Assembly (NCBI GenBank): GCA_963775335.1
Contig: CAVZIJ010000003.1
Location: 434,001 to 498,000, forward strand
DNA from: CAVQCX01 sp963775335
Lineage (GTDB): Bacteria; Pseudomonadota; Gammaproteobacteria; Chromatiales; Chromatiaceae
Direction of reading: 5' to 3'
DNA length: 64,000 nt
Positions 48,239-57,610 of this stretch are shown here, piece after piece; the first letter of the stretch is position 1; every line of letters starts with the position of its first letter. The notes beneath the pieces are model-generated. The model was not told where the DNA came from, made no database searches, and saw only the letters and a program-made list of their open reading frames with translations. The position numbers and the translations under genes are program-made.

Positions 48239-49603
48239 TCATTCCCGACCCAAGGACTTTCGCAGCGCCTCCAAAGCATCGAAGCTTTTGCCGCCTGTCG
48301 CGGGTACGTGATGCCGTGCCTGGGCCATGCCGGCATCGGCGGTCATCATCGGCCGATCGTCGCGCAGCAGCAGGCTCGGGTCGCTGAAGGGCGCCAGCCG
48401 CTCGAGAAAATCCAGCATCTCGAGCATCGGTGTGCCCTTGAAGAACTGGGCGGCCGGTACGTCCATCCAGATACGGTCGGCGTATCCGTAGAGCTCGTAG
48501 GGCGTGTCGCCGATCCCGTCGTGGTTGCGGTCGAATCCTTCGTAGTCCTCCCAATAGTTGCCGGACCAGAGATTGCGTTTGGCCGTTTTGCCGCCTTCGA
48601 CAGCCACTTGGGTCAGGTTGCCCTTGAATAGGTTGCCCTTGAAAACGTTGCCCTGCCAGTCGTTGAGGAAGCGCACCCCGATCCCGTTGTAGGCGATCAG
48701 GTTGTTGCTGATACGGTTCGTGGTGTCGGGTTGGTAGGGCGAGACGTCCAGGTACAGACCCACCGCGTTGTGCAGAAGCTGGTTGCCCTCGACGGTGACG
48801 TCGGAGGTCTCCTTGAAACCGATGCCGATGCCGGTAGGTCCCACGGCCTTGGCGATGTAGTTGCCCTTGATCACGACGCTGTCGCTGTACATGAGAAAGA
48901 TGCCCACGGAGTTGTCTTCGTAATGGTTGTCCAGCACTTCGTTGTGCTGTGCGTACATGAAGTGCAGGGAATAGCGCCCGCGGCGCGCGTCGTTGTGGGC
49001 GATCAGGTTGTCTCGTGAGTACCAGACCACGGTGTCCCTTGAGTCGCGGATGATATTGTCGGTCACCCGATTGCGAAAGCTGTACCAGAGACGTATGGCA
49101 TCCCCGCGGATCCCCAAGCTCACCGGCTTGGAGGAGATGCGGTTGTGCCTGACGATATTGTCCTCCGACTGCTGCAGATCGATACCGAACAGGCAATTGT
49201 CGATGACGTTGTCTTTGATGGTATTGAAATTCCCGCGTACCCGGATGCCGGCGTCGATGTCGTTGTGGTGGTCTCCGGAATTGGTCAGGTGCAGCCCTTT
49301 AAGGGTGGCGCCGCTGGTGTGCAGCACAATGACGGAGCCCTTGCCGCCGGCATCGACAGTGACCTGGCCCCTGCCATCGATGGTGAGCGGCTTGTCCAGG
49401 GTCACCGGGCCGGAATAGGTGCCCGGCGGCGGGGTCAGAACGGCCCCCGGTTTGGCGGCGTCGACCAATTTCTGCAGCGCCGGATAGGCGTGCCCAAAAA
49501 CGGGCAGGGCGAGACACCACGCGAATAGGGCCATCGCCATTCCCCGCCGGCGGCGCGAAACCGCCGGCAAGGGAGGTTCGCCTTGATGCTGGCTTGTGGT
49601 CAT
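48239..49603 (-). CDS. nosD: NosD, periplasmic copper-sulfur maturation protein
   Basis: 454 residues. A signal peptide (about 22-40, MALFAWCLALPVFGHA) follows a basic start. The body is a parallel beta-helix (PbH1 repeats) with Asn-rich rungs, for example GIRVRGNFNTIKDN, RHNRISSKPVSLGIRGDA, MYAQHNEVLDNH. The C-terminal part has GNYWEDYEGFDRNHDGIGD. NosD is the NosDFY periplasmic subunit required to assemble the CuZ site. It lies between the membrane protein and nosG. Confidence 0.94.
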   Translation of the reverse strand: MTTSQHQGEPPLPAVSRRRRGMAMALFAWCLALPVFGHAYPALQKLVDAAKPGAVLTPPPGTYSGPVTLDKPLTIDGRGQVTVDAGGKGSVIVLHTSGATLKGLHLTNSGDHHNDIDAGIRVRGNFNTIKDNVIDNCLFGIDLQQSEDNIVRHNRISSKPVSLGIRGDAIRLWYSFRNRVTDNIIRDSRDTVVWYSRDNLIAHNDARRGRYSLHFMYAQHNEVLDNHYEDNSVGIFLMYSDSVVIKGNYIAKAVGPTGIGIGFKETSDVTVEGNQLLHNAVGLYLDVSPYQPDTTNRISNNLIAYNGIGVRFLNDWQGNVFKGNLFKGNLTQVAVEGGKTAKRNLWSGNYWEDYEGFDRNHDGIGDTPYELYGYADRIWMDVPAAQFFKGTPMLEMLDFLERLAPFSDPSLLLRDDRPMMTADAGMAQARHHVPATGGKSFDALEALRKSLGRE

Positions 49604-49620
49604 GGTCGGACCGCAATGGC

Positions 49621-50781
49621 TCAGTGCGCCTTCCACTCCTTGCGCCGCAGCAGGGCCGCCAAGGCGAGGAGGGCGGACATGGCGAGCATCAAGCCGAACC
49701 CGACATACGGATAGGAGTGGGTGGCGAACTGGGCCACCTTCCCGTCGCCGAACACCGTGGGCATGAACGGCTTCACCGTGAAGGCGCCCATGGCGTTCAG
49801 GCGGTGCCCATACCACCAGAGCCAGGCCGAGTAGTCGATGACGAAGAAGAGCGGAAGGGCCAGCGGCACCAGTACCATCAGCCAATAGAGTGGGCCGCCG
49901 TTCCTCCGGGCGCCCCACACCAGCAGCGCCATGGCAGCGATCAGGGCCCAGAAGACGCCATGGGCGAAGCTGCTCATCCTGGCCACCATCGGGCGGATCT
50001 CTTGGGGATTGTTGAAATACCGCCCCAGACTCTTGGCGTAGTGCCACGCGAGCACTTGATTGCCGCTACCGGTCCAGGGTTGGTGGGCTCCCTGGTGTTC
50101 CTGGTCCGCTTCGAAGGTTGCCTCGAGGTTATCGATGTATCGCTGCTTTTCGGAGACGACGACCGGTGCGGGCTGAGCGGCGGGCTGCTCCCGCGCCTTG
50201 CTCTTTGCGAGCTCCTGCTTGAGCCGGGCGATCAAGGCCTGCCCCGGGGTGAGCTCCCGCGTCTCTTCCTCGTCGGCGGATTGATCCAGGGATGTTATCA
50301 GCGCCTTCAGATAGCCCTCGTTCTGGAATTTGAGGCCTCCGGCACCGTAGTAGTAAAGATACATCCAGGCCACCACGACCGCGAAGCCGGCGGCCAGCAC
50401 GCCCATGCGCAGACGGGGCGCCGGTATCATGAACCCCAGCAACATGATCCCCAGCATCGATACCAGGAAAGGCGAGAAGGCCCGCTCGATCACGCCGCCT
50501 GCCGCGATGGGATACATGCCGACATAGTGGTTGATGGTGTCCATCTCGTGCACGCAGTCGAGGGCCTCCTCCTCGCTGACCTCGCGTTTGGCGACCTTCT
50601 TGCAGCCGTTGAACACCCCGTTCATGTGGAAGTGGATGCGCACCCCATCGGGAAAGGCCTCCGGCGGGTAGTTGGGCGCGGTGAGAGAGACCCACCAAAT
50701 GGGCACATAGTAGATGGCCACCAGCAGCGCCAGGGCGCCGGCCACCAGCGCGAAAACCAAGGGATTGGATCTAGCCGTCAT
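49621..50781 (-). CDS. nos-operon integral membrane protein (NosB-like position)
   Basis: 386 residues with six likely spans (about 8-30, 93-113, 126-150, 275-297, 305-330, 355-378) and a large loop with VHEMDTINHYVGM and YPIAAGG. The His/Met-rich context and position after nosZ fit NosB, an integral membrane protein of clade II clusters, but I cannot prove the family. It starts 35 bp after a dihaem cytochrome and is co-oriented with nosD. Confidence 0.7.
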   Translation of the reverse strand: MTARSNPLVFALVAGALALLVAIYYVPIWWVSLTAPNYPPEAFPDGVRIHFHMNGVFNGCKKVAKREVSEEEALDCVHEMDTINHYVGMYPIAAGGVIERAFSPFLVSMLGIMLLGFMIPAPRLRMGVLAAGFAVVVAWMYLYYYGAGGLKFQNEGYLKALITSLDQSADEEETRELTPGQALIARLKQELAKSKAREQPAAQPAPVVVSEKQRYIDNLEATFEADQEHQGAHQPWTGSGNQVLAWHYAKSLGRYFNNPQEIRPMVARMSSFAHGVFWALIAAMALLVWGARRNGGPLYWLMVLVPLALPLFFVIDYSAWLWWYGHRLNAMGAFTVKPFMPTVFGDGKVAQFATHSYPYVGFGLMLAMSALLALAALLRRKEWKAH

Positions 50782-50816
50782 GATTCACTGACCTCTCACC
50801 GCGGTGCCGCTGGGCG

Positions 50817-51530
50817 CTATTTGAAGTCCGGGTTCTTCCAGTCCTTGGATGGGGCGAGCTGGTCCTTGGGCACCGGGACATGGGACACATAATTGATCAC
50901 CTGCTTCATGTCGGCGTCCGAGAAGTTCTTGATCTGAGCGATCATGTCCGGGTTGGCGTTGCGCCGCTTGCCGTCGCGGATCCACTCGAACTGGCGCAGC
51001 ATGTACTTGTAATGCTGCCCGTTGATGCGCGGGAAGAATTTCTCCTCGTCGCCCATGCCCTCCGGACCGTGGCATTTGACGCAATTGTCATGGAACAGCT
51101 GCTTGCCTCTTTCGTATTCCGGCGTGTCTGCGGCCCAGGGCCCCTTGCCCCAGTCCGGGTTCATGGGCAGCTTCGCGATATAGGCCGTGACGTCCGCCAG
51201 CGCCTGCTCATCGCCGATGGACTCCTTCAACGCGAAGGGATACATGGTCGGGTTGTCGCGGTTGCGCGCGCGGATGTCTGCGAGCTGCTTGATCAGCACC
51301 GAGCGATGCTGACCCGCCAGCTGCGGGAAGGTGCCGTCCTCGGTGCCCCAGCCCTCCGGTAGGTGGCAGGCCGAGCAGACCTCGAAGACATCCCTGCCAT
51401 TCTCCAGATTCGGCTTGAGGGCCATGGCCTCCTGTTTCTCGCCGCCGGCCTCGTTCCAGGCATGCCCGGCGCTGCTGAGGGCCAGGCCCAGGGCAACCAC
51501 CATGGTCTTGACTGCAGATCTCTTGTTCAT
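50817..51530 (-). CDS. Dihaem cytochrome c, nos-operon electron carrier
   Basis: 237 residues with signal peptide (MNKRSAVKTMVVALGLALSS). Two c-type haem sites are seen: CSACH (about residue 54) and CVKCH (about 150). Family blocks are FPQLAGQHRSVLIKQL and FFPRINGQHYKYMLRQFEW. It probably shuttles electrons to NosZ in the periplasm, like NosC1/C2 in clade II clusters. It is a paralogue of the gene at 54918 on the other strand. Confidence 0.9.
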   Translation of the reverse strand: MNKRSAVKTMVVALGLALSSAGHAWNEAGGEKQEAMALKPNLENGRDVFEVCSACHLPEGWGTEDGTFPQLAGQHRSVLIKQLADIRARNRDNPTMYPFALKESIGDEQALADVTAYIAKLPMNPDWGKGPWAADTPEYERGKQLFHDNCVKCHGPEGMGDEEKFFPRINGQHYKYMLRQFEWIRDGKRRNANPDMIAQIKNFSDADMKQVINYVSHVPVPKDQLAPSKDWKNPDFK

Positions 51531-51707
51531 CGATAACCTCCGCCCGTGTGCTTTCGGGTCGCGGTGCGCGGCCGTCCCGGCCGGGCTTCGCCAACCCCCT
51601 CGATGCCCTGGGACAGCAGCGCCGCTCCGCCACTCCTGCCCCGACTGTTGACCATCCTAGTGCTGCGCGCCGGCTTGGCCTTGATCATCATCAAATCGCG
51701 CCGACGC

Positions 51708-52025
51708 TTATTTCAGGGTCCCCAGCCAGTTGGCGATGGCCCGCAGCTCCTCGTCCGAGACCAGGTGCATCACCCCGCGCATGGCCGCGGTCTGGCCGTT
51801 GGTGCGCACGCCGTTCTTGATGTCGAGCATTTGGGCGTAGGCATAGTCCGGGCTCTGTCCGGCCAGCTTGGGATAGATGGGCAGAAGCGGGGTCTTGGCG
51901 TCCTTGCCGTGGCAGGCGAAGCAGGTCTTGGTCTTGAACAGCATCGCACCGTCGAGCGCCTGGACCGGGGAGACGCTCGCGAGGGCCAGCAGGCAAGCGG
52001 TGAGCAGAAGGATTCTTGGTCGCAT
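51708..52025 (-). CDS. Monohaem cytochrome c (c552-like), nos operon
   Basis: 105 residues. The signal peptide ends PVQA. One haem site CFACHG (about residue 36) and a distal Met in the MRGVMHLVSDEELRAIA region. The block KTPLLPIYPKLAGQSPDYAYAQ resembles small c4/c5-type cytochromes. It is likely a NosC-type carrier. It starts 97 bp after nosZ, so it is probably on the nosZ transcript. Confidence 0.9.
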   Translation of the reverse strand: MRPRILLLTACLLALASVSPVQALDGAMLFKTKTCFACHGKDAKTPLLPIYPKLAGQSPDYAYAQMLDIKNGVRTNGQTAAMRGVMHLVSDEELRAIANWLGTLK

Positions 52026-52122
52026 GACATAACCTCATCGGGTTAGTGGAAGTGGGGTGGGCTCAGATCGTGAGGGGGGCCTGCGCCCCCCTCGTTTCAT
52101 GGGTTACGACGGGCCAAGGGGG

Positions 52123-54432
52123 CTACTTGACCAACTTAGCGCCGTTCTGCTCCAGGTAAGTCTTGGCGCGCAGACCGAGATCCGCGGCCTTCACCTGGTA
52201 TTGCCACCACTGGTTCGCCCAGAGCATGGCGTTCTGCCAGTCGGCCTTGGTCGCTGCGGCCTCGGCCTTCTCCTTGGCCCCCTTGGCAAAGCCGAGCTGG
52301 TCGGTAGCGTCATCGACCAGGGCCACCACCGTGGGGAAGTCTTTGAAGTTGCGGCTGGTGATGAAGGCCACGACCTGATCGATCACCCCCTGGGTCTCCA
52401 GGTTGGTCGCGACCTGCTTGTCGTAGTCGGCCTTCGTGTAGGTCGTGCCTTCCTGCATGGACACCTTCTCGGCCTTGTAGCCCTTAGGCCGGACCAGCAG
52501 ATAGCCCTGCATCTCCAGGTGCAGCGCGGAGCAGAACTCCGTGCAGTAGTACGGATAGACACCGGCCTTATCTGCCACGAAGGTGGTGGACACGGTCTTG
52601 CCCGGCTCGACGGAGAGCTGCACGCTGTGACCGTACATCGCAAAGCCGTGCGTCTCGTCCTCGGCGCGCTCCAGATTGGTCAGGTGGATCTTGACCGTGT
52701 CTCCTTCGTCAGCCTCGATAATCTCGGGGTTGATGTGAGAGCGGATCAATGTGCCTTTGACCTCGACCGTGCAGTGGCCTGTCGTATCGCAGGTCCGCTC
52801 GGTGGTTTCGCGCCCGGCCCTCGTCGCGAACGCAGACCTTTCGTCGGAACGGCTGTCCCAGCCTGATTTGTAGCGCACCTCGGGTTTGAGCTTGTCGGCG
52901 GCGATCGCCACTGCATAGTGCGGCTCGCCCAGAGGCAGCGGCATGTCGTAGAGCAGCTGCATCTTGTCTCCACCGATGTCGATCAGCTGATGGTTCTGTG
53001 GATGCAGCGGGCCGACCGGGTTGAAGCGGTCGATGGCGAGCTTATTCAGCGCGACCAGGTAATGTCCTTTGGGATGGACCGTGTCGCCTTCCATGGTCAT
53101 CAGGTGCCCGATGTTGTAGTTGATGGCGATCTTGTCGAGCACCTTGCCCTCACAATAGTTCCACTTGGCGACCATGGAGTCCACGTACAGCGAGGTGTAG
53201 GCCACGCAGGGCCGGGAGTCGAACTGGGTGTGCAGTGGGCCGAGGCCGAGCTCAGCCTGTACATGAAGCACGTCCTTCATGGCAATGATCGGAATCCCGT
53301 AGGGGTCCTTGCCTTCGAACTCCTTGGCTGCAATCGCCTTCTGGATCTTGTCGAAGCTGTAGACCGAGGCATGGCTGTCGAGCTTGCCTGCCACCACGAT
53401 CAGCTTGCCGTCGGGCGACACATCCACCCCATGAGGGCTCTTGGGCTCTGGGATCAGATACAGCAGGCCGTTGTCGACCGCCTGCTTCAACGTGATCAGG
53501 TACATGCCGTTGCGCTTCGTGACCTGACCGGACTTGACCAGCTCTTCGGCTTTCTGCCAGTTGGTGACGTGGAGAAAGTCGGTGTCCTTGGACGAGCATC
53601 CGGCCTCGAAGGGCGGGCGTCCGCGCTCGATGCCACCGACGTAGCGCTCGCTGCAGAAGGAGTTGGTGAAGCCCCAGCCGTAGCTCGCTTTCTTGCCCGC
53701 GTCGGAGAGGTCTTGACTGTAGGGCGGCAGCTCGAAGGTAAAGGAGTTGTCCAGATCGATCCGGCCCTTCTGCCGGTCGAACTTCCAGTAGGTCAGACCC
53801 CCGCGGTACTTGTCATTGAACTGCTCGATGGGCACGTAGCCCACATCTTTGTAGGGTGCAGCGTACTGGGTGGCCTCCATCACATACTCGGTGTTGGGGG
53901 TCACGAAGGCACCGCCATGCTCGGAGCGGAACAGCGGGTTCACCACGATCTGCTTGGTCTCGAAATCTCGCAGATCGATCACGGCTACCCGTGGATTCGC
54001 CTTGTCGTTGATGAACAGATACTGCCCGTCGTAGTCACCGTTGGTCTCGGACAGAGCCGGGTGGTGGGTGTCCCCGTAGTTGAGGTCCTTTCCGTCGATG
54101 CGTCCCTCAGCCAGAATCGCTTTCGACTCGTCGTCGAAACCATAGCCTTGCCAGGGCTCTGGCGTGAACACGCCGATGTACTTCAGGATCCGCATCGAGG
54201 GGATCCCGTAGACGATCACCTGACCGGATTGACCGCCGGAGCTGAACACGATGAATTCGTCGCGTCCTCCGGAGGGTGTGTAGGTCTTGGCGGCCGCGAG
54301 AATGTCTTTCTGCGTCAGCCCGCGGCGCTTCATGACATCGTCCAGGGAATCGGCCGACCAGGCGCTGGCGACTGCCGCCAGCCCCACTCCGATCCCCAGC
54401 AGCAAGGTCAGCATTCTCCTTCGGGTGTTCAT
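52123..54432 (-). CDS. nosZ: NosZ, nitrous-oxide reductase (clade II, Sec-type signal)
   Basis: 769 residues from MNTRRRMLTLLLGIGVGLAA; the upstream frame is not coding. The signal peptide lacks a Tat motif, the mark of clade II enzymes. The beta-propeller with CuZ His ligands is seen (GDTHHPALS, EHGGAF, SPHGVDVSPDG, NIGHL). The C-terminal cupredoxin has the CuA site YYCTEFCSALHLEMQG. Unusually, about 125 residues continue past CuA as a helical, Ala-rich extension without CxxCH haem motifs. NosZ reduces N2O to N2 in the periplasm and is the promoter-proximal gene of the operon. Confidence 0.97.
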   Translation of the reverse strand: MNTRRRMLTLLLGIGVGLAAVASAWSADSLDDVMKRRGLTQKDILAAAKTYTPSGGRDEFIVFSSGGQSGQVIVYGIPSMRILKYIGVFTPEPWQGYGFDDESKAILAEGRIDGKDLNYGDTHHPALSETNGDYDGQYLFINDKANPRVAVIDLRDFETKQIVVNPLFRSEHGGAFVTPNTEYVMEATQYAAPYKDVGYVPIEQFNDKYRGGLTYWKFDRQKGRIDLDNSFTFELPPYSQDLSDAGKKASYGWGFTNSFCSERYVGGIERGRPPFEAGCSSKDTDFLHVTNWQKAEELVKSGQVTKRNGMYLITLKQAVDNGLLYLIPEPKSPHGVDVSPDGKLIVVAGKLDSHASVYSFDKIQKAIAAKEFEGKDPYGIPIIAMKDVLHVQAELGLGPLHTQFDSRPCVAYTSLYVDSMVAKWNYCEGKVLDKIAINYNIGHLMTMEGDTVHPKGHYLVALNKLAIDRFNPVGPLHPQNHQLIDIGGDKMQLLYDMPLPLGEPHYAVAIAADKLKPEVRYKSGWDSRSDERSAFATRAGRETTERTCDTTGHCTVEVKGTLIRSHINPEIIEADEGDTVKIHLTNLERAEDETHGFAMYGHSVQLSVEPGKTVSTTFVADKAGVYPYYCTEFCSALHLEMQGYLLVRPKGYKAEKVSMQEGTTYTKADYDKQVATNLETQGVIDQVVAFITSRNFKDFPTVVALVDDATDQLGFAKGAKEKAEAAATKADWQNAMLWANQWWQYQVKAADLGLRAKTYLEQNGAKLVK

Positions 54433-54549
54433 CGATTCGTGCCCTCTGGGTTCTCTGATAGACAGGCGGAGGCCGACCCACGGCGACAAGCCCTCCCGTC
54501 GGGTCTCCGCTACCAGCGACCGATATTAGGAGCCCCAAGGCGGGCCTCC

Positions 54550-54563
54550 TTGACTTTGGTCAA
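54550..54563 (-). promoter_or_regulatory. FNR/DNR-type box upstream of nosZ
   Basis: TTGAC-TTTG-GTCAA is a perfect palindrome of the TTGAT-N4-ATCAA class. It lies 118 bp upstream of the nosZ ATG. FNR/DNR-family regulators activate denitrification genes from such sites when oxygen falls or NO appears. The remaining 485-bp gap between nosZ and the divergent cytochrome gene has no gene. Confidence 0.75.
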
Positions 54564-54850
54564 ATCCCATAGGCGGACGTGGGATATCCCCCGTTGGAGG
54601 GCGTCTGCTGGGTGGCGAACGGGGGACTTACGTCGGGCGAAAACACCAAGCTGCGATGCGTAGCGCGGGCACAATAGCGAGGCGCTGGCGCGGCCGTCGT
54701 CCGACAACGCGTCGGGCGCGAGACCCGTGGCGCCGGCGCGATCCGGGTCCTGCGGATCCGCGGTGAGCGGCCCGGCGTCCTGAGGACGCGCGGCCCTCAG
54801 GCCCGCCGCACGTCGGCGACCCGGGATCAGGACAAAGGGAAATCTTGCAC

Positions 54851-54864
54851 CTGATCAAGATCAA
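54851..54864 (+). promoter_or_regulatory. FNR/DNR-like box upstream of divergent cytochrome
   Basis: CTGAT-CAAG-ATCAA has one difference from the TTGAT-N4-ATCAA consensus and stands 54 bp before the GTG start at 54918. It suggests co-regulation with nosZ under low oxygen. Confidence 0.65.
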
Positions 54865-54917
54865 GGCAGAGCGCCACCACTTGCCAATAATCGCGGGACC
54901 TGATCGGAGAGCGGGCG

Positions 54918-55631
54918 GTGAAGCGATTCTTGGTGGTGGGTCTCAGGTTGCTGACGGTCGGACCGGTCCTGGCGGGAGGACTATGTCTAGCGCAGGCTTT
55001 TCCGGCGGGCGAAGCCCACTTCGTATTCGATCCCGAGTACGCAGAGGAGATCAACGGAACCTGCGCAGGCTGTCACGGTGAGAACGGTGCCGGAACCGCC
55101 GACGGCGTATACCCCAGGCTCGCGGGGCAGAGCGCCGGCTACCTGGCCAAGCAGCTACGCGCTTTTAAGGCCCGCACGCGCATCAACATACCCATGCTGC
55201 CATACACGACCGAGCGCGAGCTGCCTGAGGAGGATGTGCTGCAGATCATCGATTACCTGTCACGGATAGACCTGCCGACCAAGCTTTCAAGCATTGCACC
55301 CTCGAAGCGCTTCAACGCGCTGGACCGCCTGAGGGAAGCTGACAAGGTCCTCAATATCCCGCGCTACCCAGGTGATATAGCCGCGGGTGAGCGGCTGTAC
55401 GCGCACGAGTGCCGCAGCTGTCACGGTACGGATGGGCGAAGGGACAAATCGCGCGGCATGCCCCTGCTCGCCGGGCAGCACAGCCTGTATCTGAAGCGCC
55501 AGATAGTGCATTTCCGCAAAGGCACGCGTGTGCACGACGACGACCCCGAAGACGCCAAGCTGTTCCAAAGCATCTCCGATGCGGATCTGGAGAACCTCCT
55601 GGCCTACCTATCCGTGCTCGACGATCGCTGA
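54918..55631 (+). CDS. Dihaem cytochrome c, divergent from nosZ
   Basis: 237 residues starting with GTG (GGCGGTG context). Signal peptide VGPVLAGGLCLAQA. Haem sites CAGCH (about residue 48) and CRSCH (about 165), with VYPRLAGQSAGYLAKQL and MPLLAGQHSLYLKRQIVHF blocks of the c4-like group. It resembles the dihaem protein of the nos operon and is probably its partner or alternative electron donor. It is transcribed away from nosZ. Confidence 0.9.
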   Translation: MKRFLVVGLRLLTVGPVLAGGLCLAQAFPAGEAHFVFDPEYAEEINGTCAGCHGENGAGTADGVYPRLAGQSAGYLAKQLRAFKARTRINIPMLPYTTERELPEEDVLQIIDYLSRIDLPTKLSSIAPSKRFNALDRLREADKVLNIPRYPGDIAAGERLYAHECRSCHGTDGRRDKSRGMPLLAGQHSLYLKRQIVHFRKGTRVHDDDPEDAKLFQSISDADLENLLAYLSVLDDR

Positions 55632-55748
55632 TCTGGCTTTGCCCATGGGCCGCGCCTGCCGCGAAGAGGTCGCGGTCTTGCTCGGGTGCTGGAGTGCTTA
55701 TCAGGCCGAGAGTCGTAAGATTGGTCTTCTTCGCAACGGCGGAGGCGG

Positions 55749-55767
55749 GTGATCTTGATCAGATCAC
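55749..55767. promoter_or_regulatory. Perfect inverted repeat GTGATC-N7-GATCAC
   Basis: GTGATC (55749-55754) and GATCAC (55762-55767) around TTGATCA. The spacing does not fit a CRP box. No gene starts close by, so its role is open; it may be the relic of an operator. The flanks 55632-56100 contain no gene I recognise. Confidence 0.45.
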
Positions 55768-55934
55768 TCCATGGCGGGAGGGCAGGTGAAACCGGGCTCG
55801 CCGGTGCGAGGAGCGGGTGGTCGGGAGGCCGACGGCCCGGGCGTCGGGTGCGGCCCCGGGGTGACGAGGCACCAGAGCAAGCCGAATAGTCCAGGCCCGC
55901 GAGCCCACGCGGACGCGGGTCATGCGGTTTATGT

Positions 55935-55960
55935 CCGAGCTCGACCCTGAGGAGACATCG
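55935..55960. repeat. 26-bp repeat, copy 1
   Basis: Begins CCGAGCTCGACCC and ends GAGGAGACATCG. It matches 58991-59016 at 25 of 26 positions. The two copies lie in gene-free DNA. Function unknown. Confidence 0.6.
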
Positions 55961-56100
55961 GCCAAGAGGCACGCCTGAGCTCTCCGATCTGCTCTCACCG
56001 TCAAGGCGGATCGAGCCGGACCGACGGGGTCTCTCCGTTGGTGTTCGTGCATTGCGGGCCGGTCAACGGTCAGATCCCCCTCACCCACGAAGCCCTGCCT

Positions 56101-56263
56101 AGGGGCTGTTGACAATTGCCGTTCGCGGTCCGATTAGGGCCCTTTTCCGCGCTGACTGTGTTGCGGCTCGTCGCAATAGATCCACTATTCGTCCTCACCG
56201 CGCCTTGTCAGCACGAACAATCGCTCGCAATCGCCCTCGCTCAGACAAATGTCAACAGCCCCT
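56101..56263. mobile_element. MITE, 163 bp with 14-bp perfect terminal inverted repeats
   Basis: AGGGGCTGTTGACA (56101-56114) and TGTCAACAGCCCCT (56250-56263) are exact reverse complements, and the match continues beyond with a few differences. No coding capacity lies inside. The ends resemble those of IS5/IS1182-like elements, so it may be cross-mobilised. I see no clear target duplication. Confidence 0.75.
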
Positions 56264-56518
56264 GGCATCGCCTGATCGATCCCACGCCTTGACGCCGGCC
56301 TCGGTCGGGCTAGAATCGGGCAAAAGTCAAGGAAAATGCGCACAGAGCCGTTGGCCGGCGTCATACGAGGATGGCACGGGCCTTATCGCGGGAGAGTGGG
56401 CATCGGTTCGTACGGCGAGAGTGGTGGAAGACTGGCACTTGGTGCCGATTCCGGGCCGCTGGTGGGAACGAATAATTCCGCCCGGCGACTGCCGGACCCT
56501 GAGCACGGGAGAGGGACA

Positions 56519-57526
56519 ATGGTATTTCTGTCGACACGTCGCAGGTTTCTTGCCTTGACCGGGCTGCTGGTCTCCGCCGCGGTGGTGCGGCCGGCGCGTG
56601 CTGACGACGAGCTTGACTACGGCCCCTGGCACATCGTATCGAAGGGGAACGTATCGAGGATCACGCTCATCCCGGACAAGGTGAAGGTCATGAGCGCGAC
56701 GGACGCCGACGGGCGCACGGGGTCGGGGAACATCAGCCTCAGATATTCAAGCGCCACCTCCGACGTCGGTTTCATCGGAACGTTCGTTCTCACCTACGAT
56801 AATCCCAACGCCAAGAATTCGCCTGACATGCACTTCGTAACGACGAAGGACCCGAAGACGGGCGAGTTTAAGACGGTCCTCGCCGGCCAGGACCCTGCGG
56901 CCGTCGCCCCCGCGACTATCTACATGGATGGGCAGAAGATTACGACGCTTACCCTGAGCGGCACGAACAGTCAGATCCTGAACGCCTTGTTCGGCCCCAA
57001 GCTTGCGAGTTTGGTCAGCGCGAAGAACGTCAAGGTTATCCTCGATCTGCCGACCGGTCCCCTGACGATCTTCGATATCAATCTCAAGGACACCGCCGGC
57101 ATGCTGGCGGCGGCGCGCAAGGCTCCGGACGTGAACTATCAGAGATTCGGCGACGCCGGTTCTCCGCGTATCGTGCAGCCGAGCGGCAAGAGCAAGGACT
57201 GCTTCCTGACCACCGCTTGCTGTGAGCTGATCGGTCTGCCCCACGATTGCGCCGAGTTGACCGTGCTCCGTCGCTTCCGCGACGTGGTGATGATGCGGAC
57301 TGCCGAGGGCCGCGCCGATGTGGCGCGCTACTATGCCGAAGCGCCGCTCATCCTTTCCGCCATCCGCAGCCGGAGCGAGGAGCGGGTTCTGCTGCGTCTC
57401 TACGTCACGCACATCCTGCCGAGCGTCGCGGCTGCAAGTCTCGGTCTCCACCGTCTTACCCGGCGCATTTACACGGCGATGATGACGAAGCTCTCGCGCC
57501 GCTATCTGGCGGAGCCCGCGGCCTGA
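56519..57526 (+). CDS. Exported protein with CFI-box C-terminal domain
   Basis: 335 residues from MVFLSTRRRFLALTGLL (GGGAGAGGGACA before the ATG). The RRRFLALTG start looks like a Tat signal. The middle (about 35-240) is a beta-rich domain I do not recognise (GPWHIVSKGNVSRITLIPDK). The C-terminus holds the conserved CFLTTACCELIGLPHDC and ELTVLRRFRDVV, the CFI-box domain found at the end of many exported proteins. Its stop precedes short tandem repeats. Confidence 0.75.
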   Translation: MVFLSTRRRFLALTGLLVSAAVVRPARADDELDYGPWHIVSKGNVSRITLIPDKVKVMSATDADGRTGSGNISLRYSSATSDVGFIGTFVLTYDNPNAKNSPDMHFVTTKDPKTGEFKTVLAGQDPAAVAPATIYMDGQKITTLTLSGTNSQILNALFGPKLASLVSAKNVKVILDLPTGPLTIFDINLKDTAGMLAAARKAPDVNYQRFGDAGSPRIVQPSGKSKDCFLTTACCELIGLPHDCAELTVLRRFRDVVMMRTAEGRADVARYYAEAPLILSAIRSRSEERVLLRLYVTHILPSVAAASLGLHRLTRRIYTAMMTKLSRRYLAEPAA

Positions 57527-57535
57527 GGCGCTAGC

Positions 57536-57581
57536 GGGAACAAACGGGGACGGAATAAACGGGCGGAATAAACGGGGACGT
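57536..57581. repeat. Short imperfect tandem AAACGGGGACG units
   Basis: Three units of about 13-18 bp share AAACGGG(GAC)G. Similar strings flank REP-associated transposases in related genomes, but no transposase is near. Confidence 0.5.
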
Positions 57582-57610
57582 ACCACGATTTCGGGGCGGG
57601 CGAGTATGTC

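Noticed and set aside
55749..55767. CRP site
   Set aside because: Half-sites GTGA and TCAC are too far apart for the CRP consensus; kept only as an unassigned inverted repeat.
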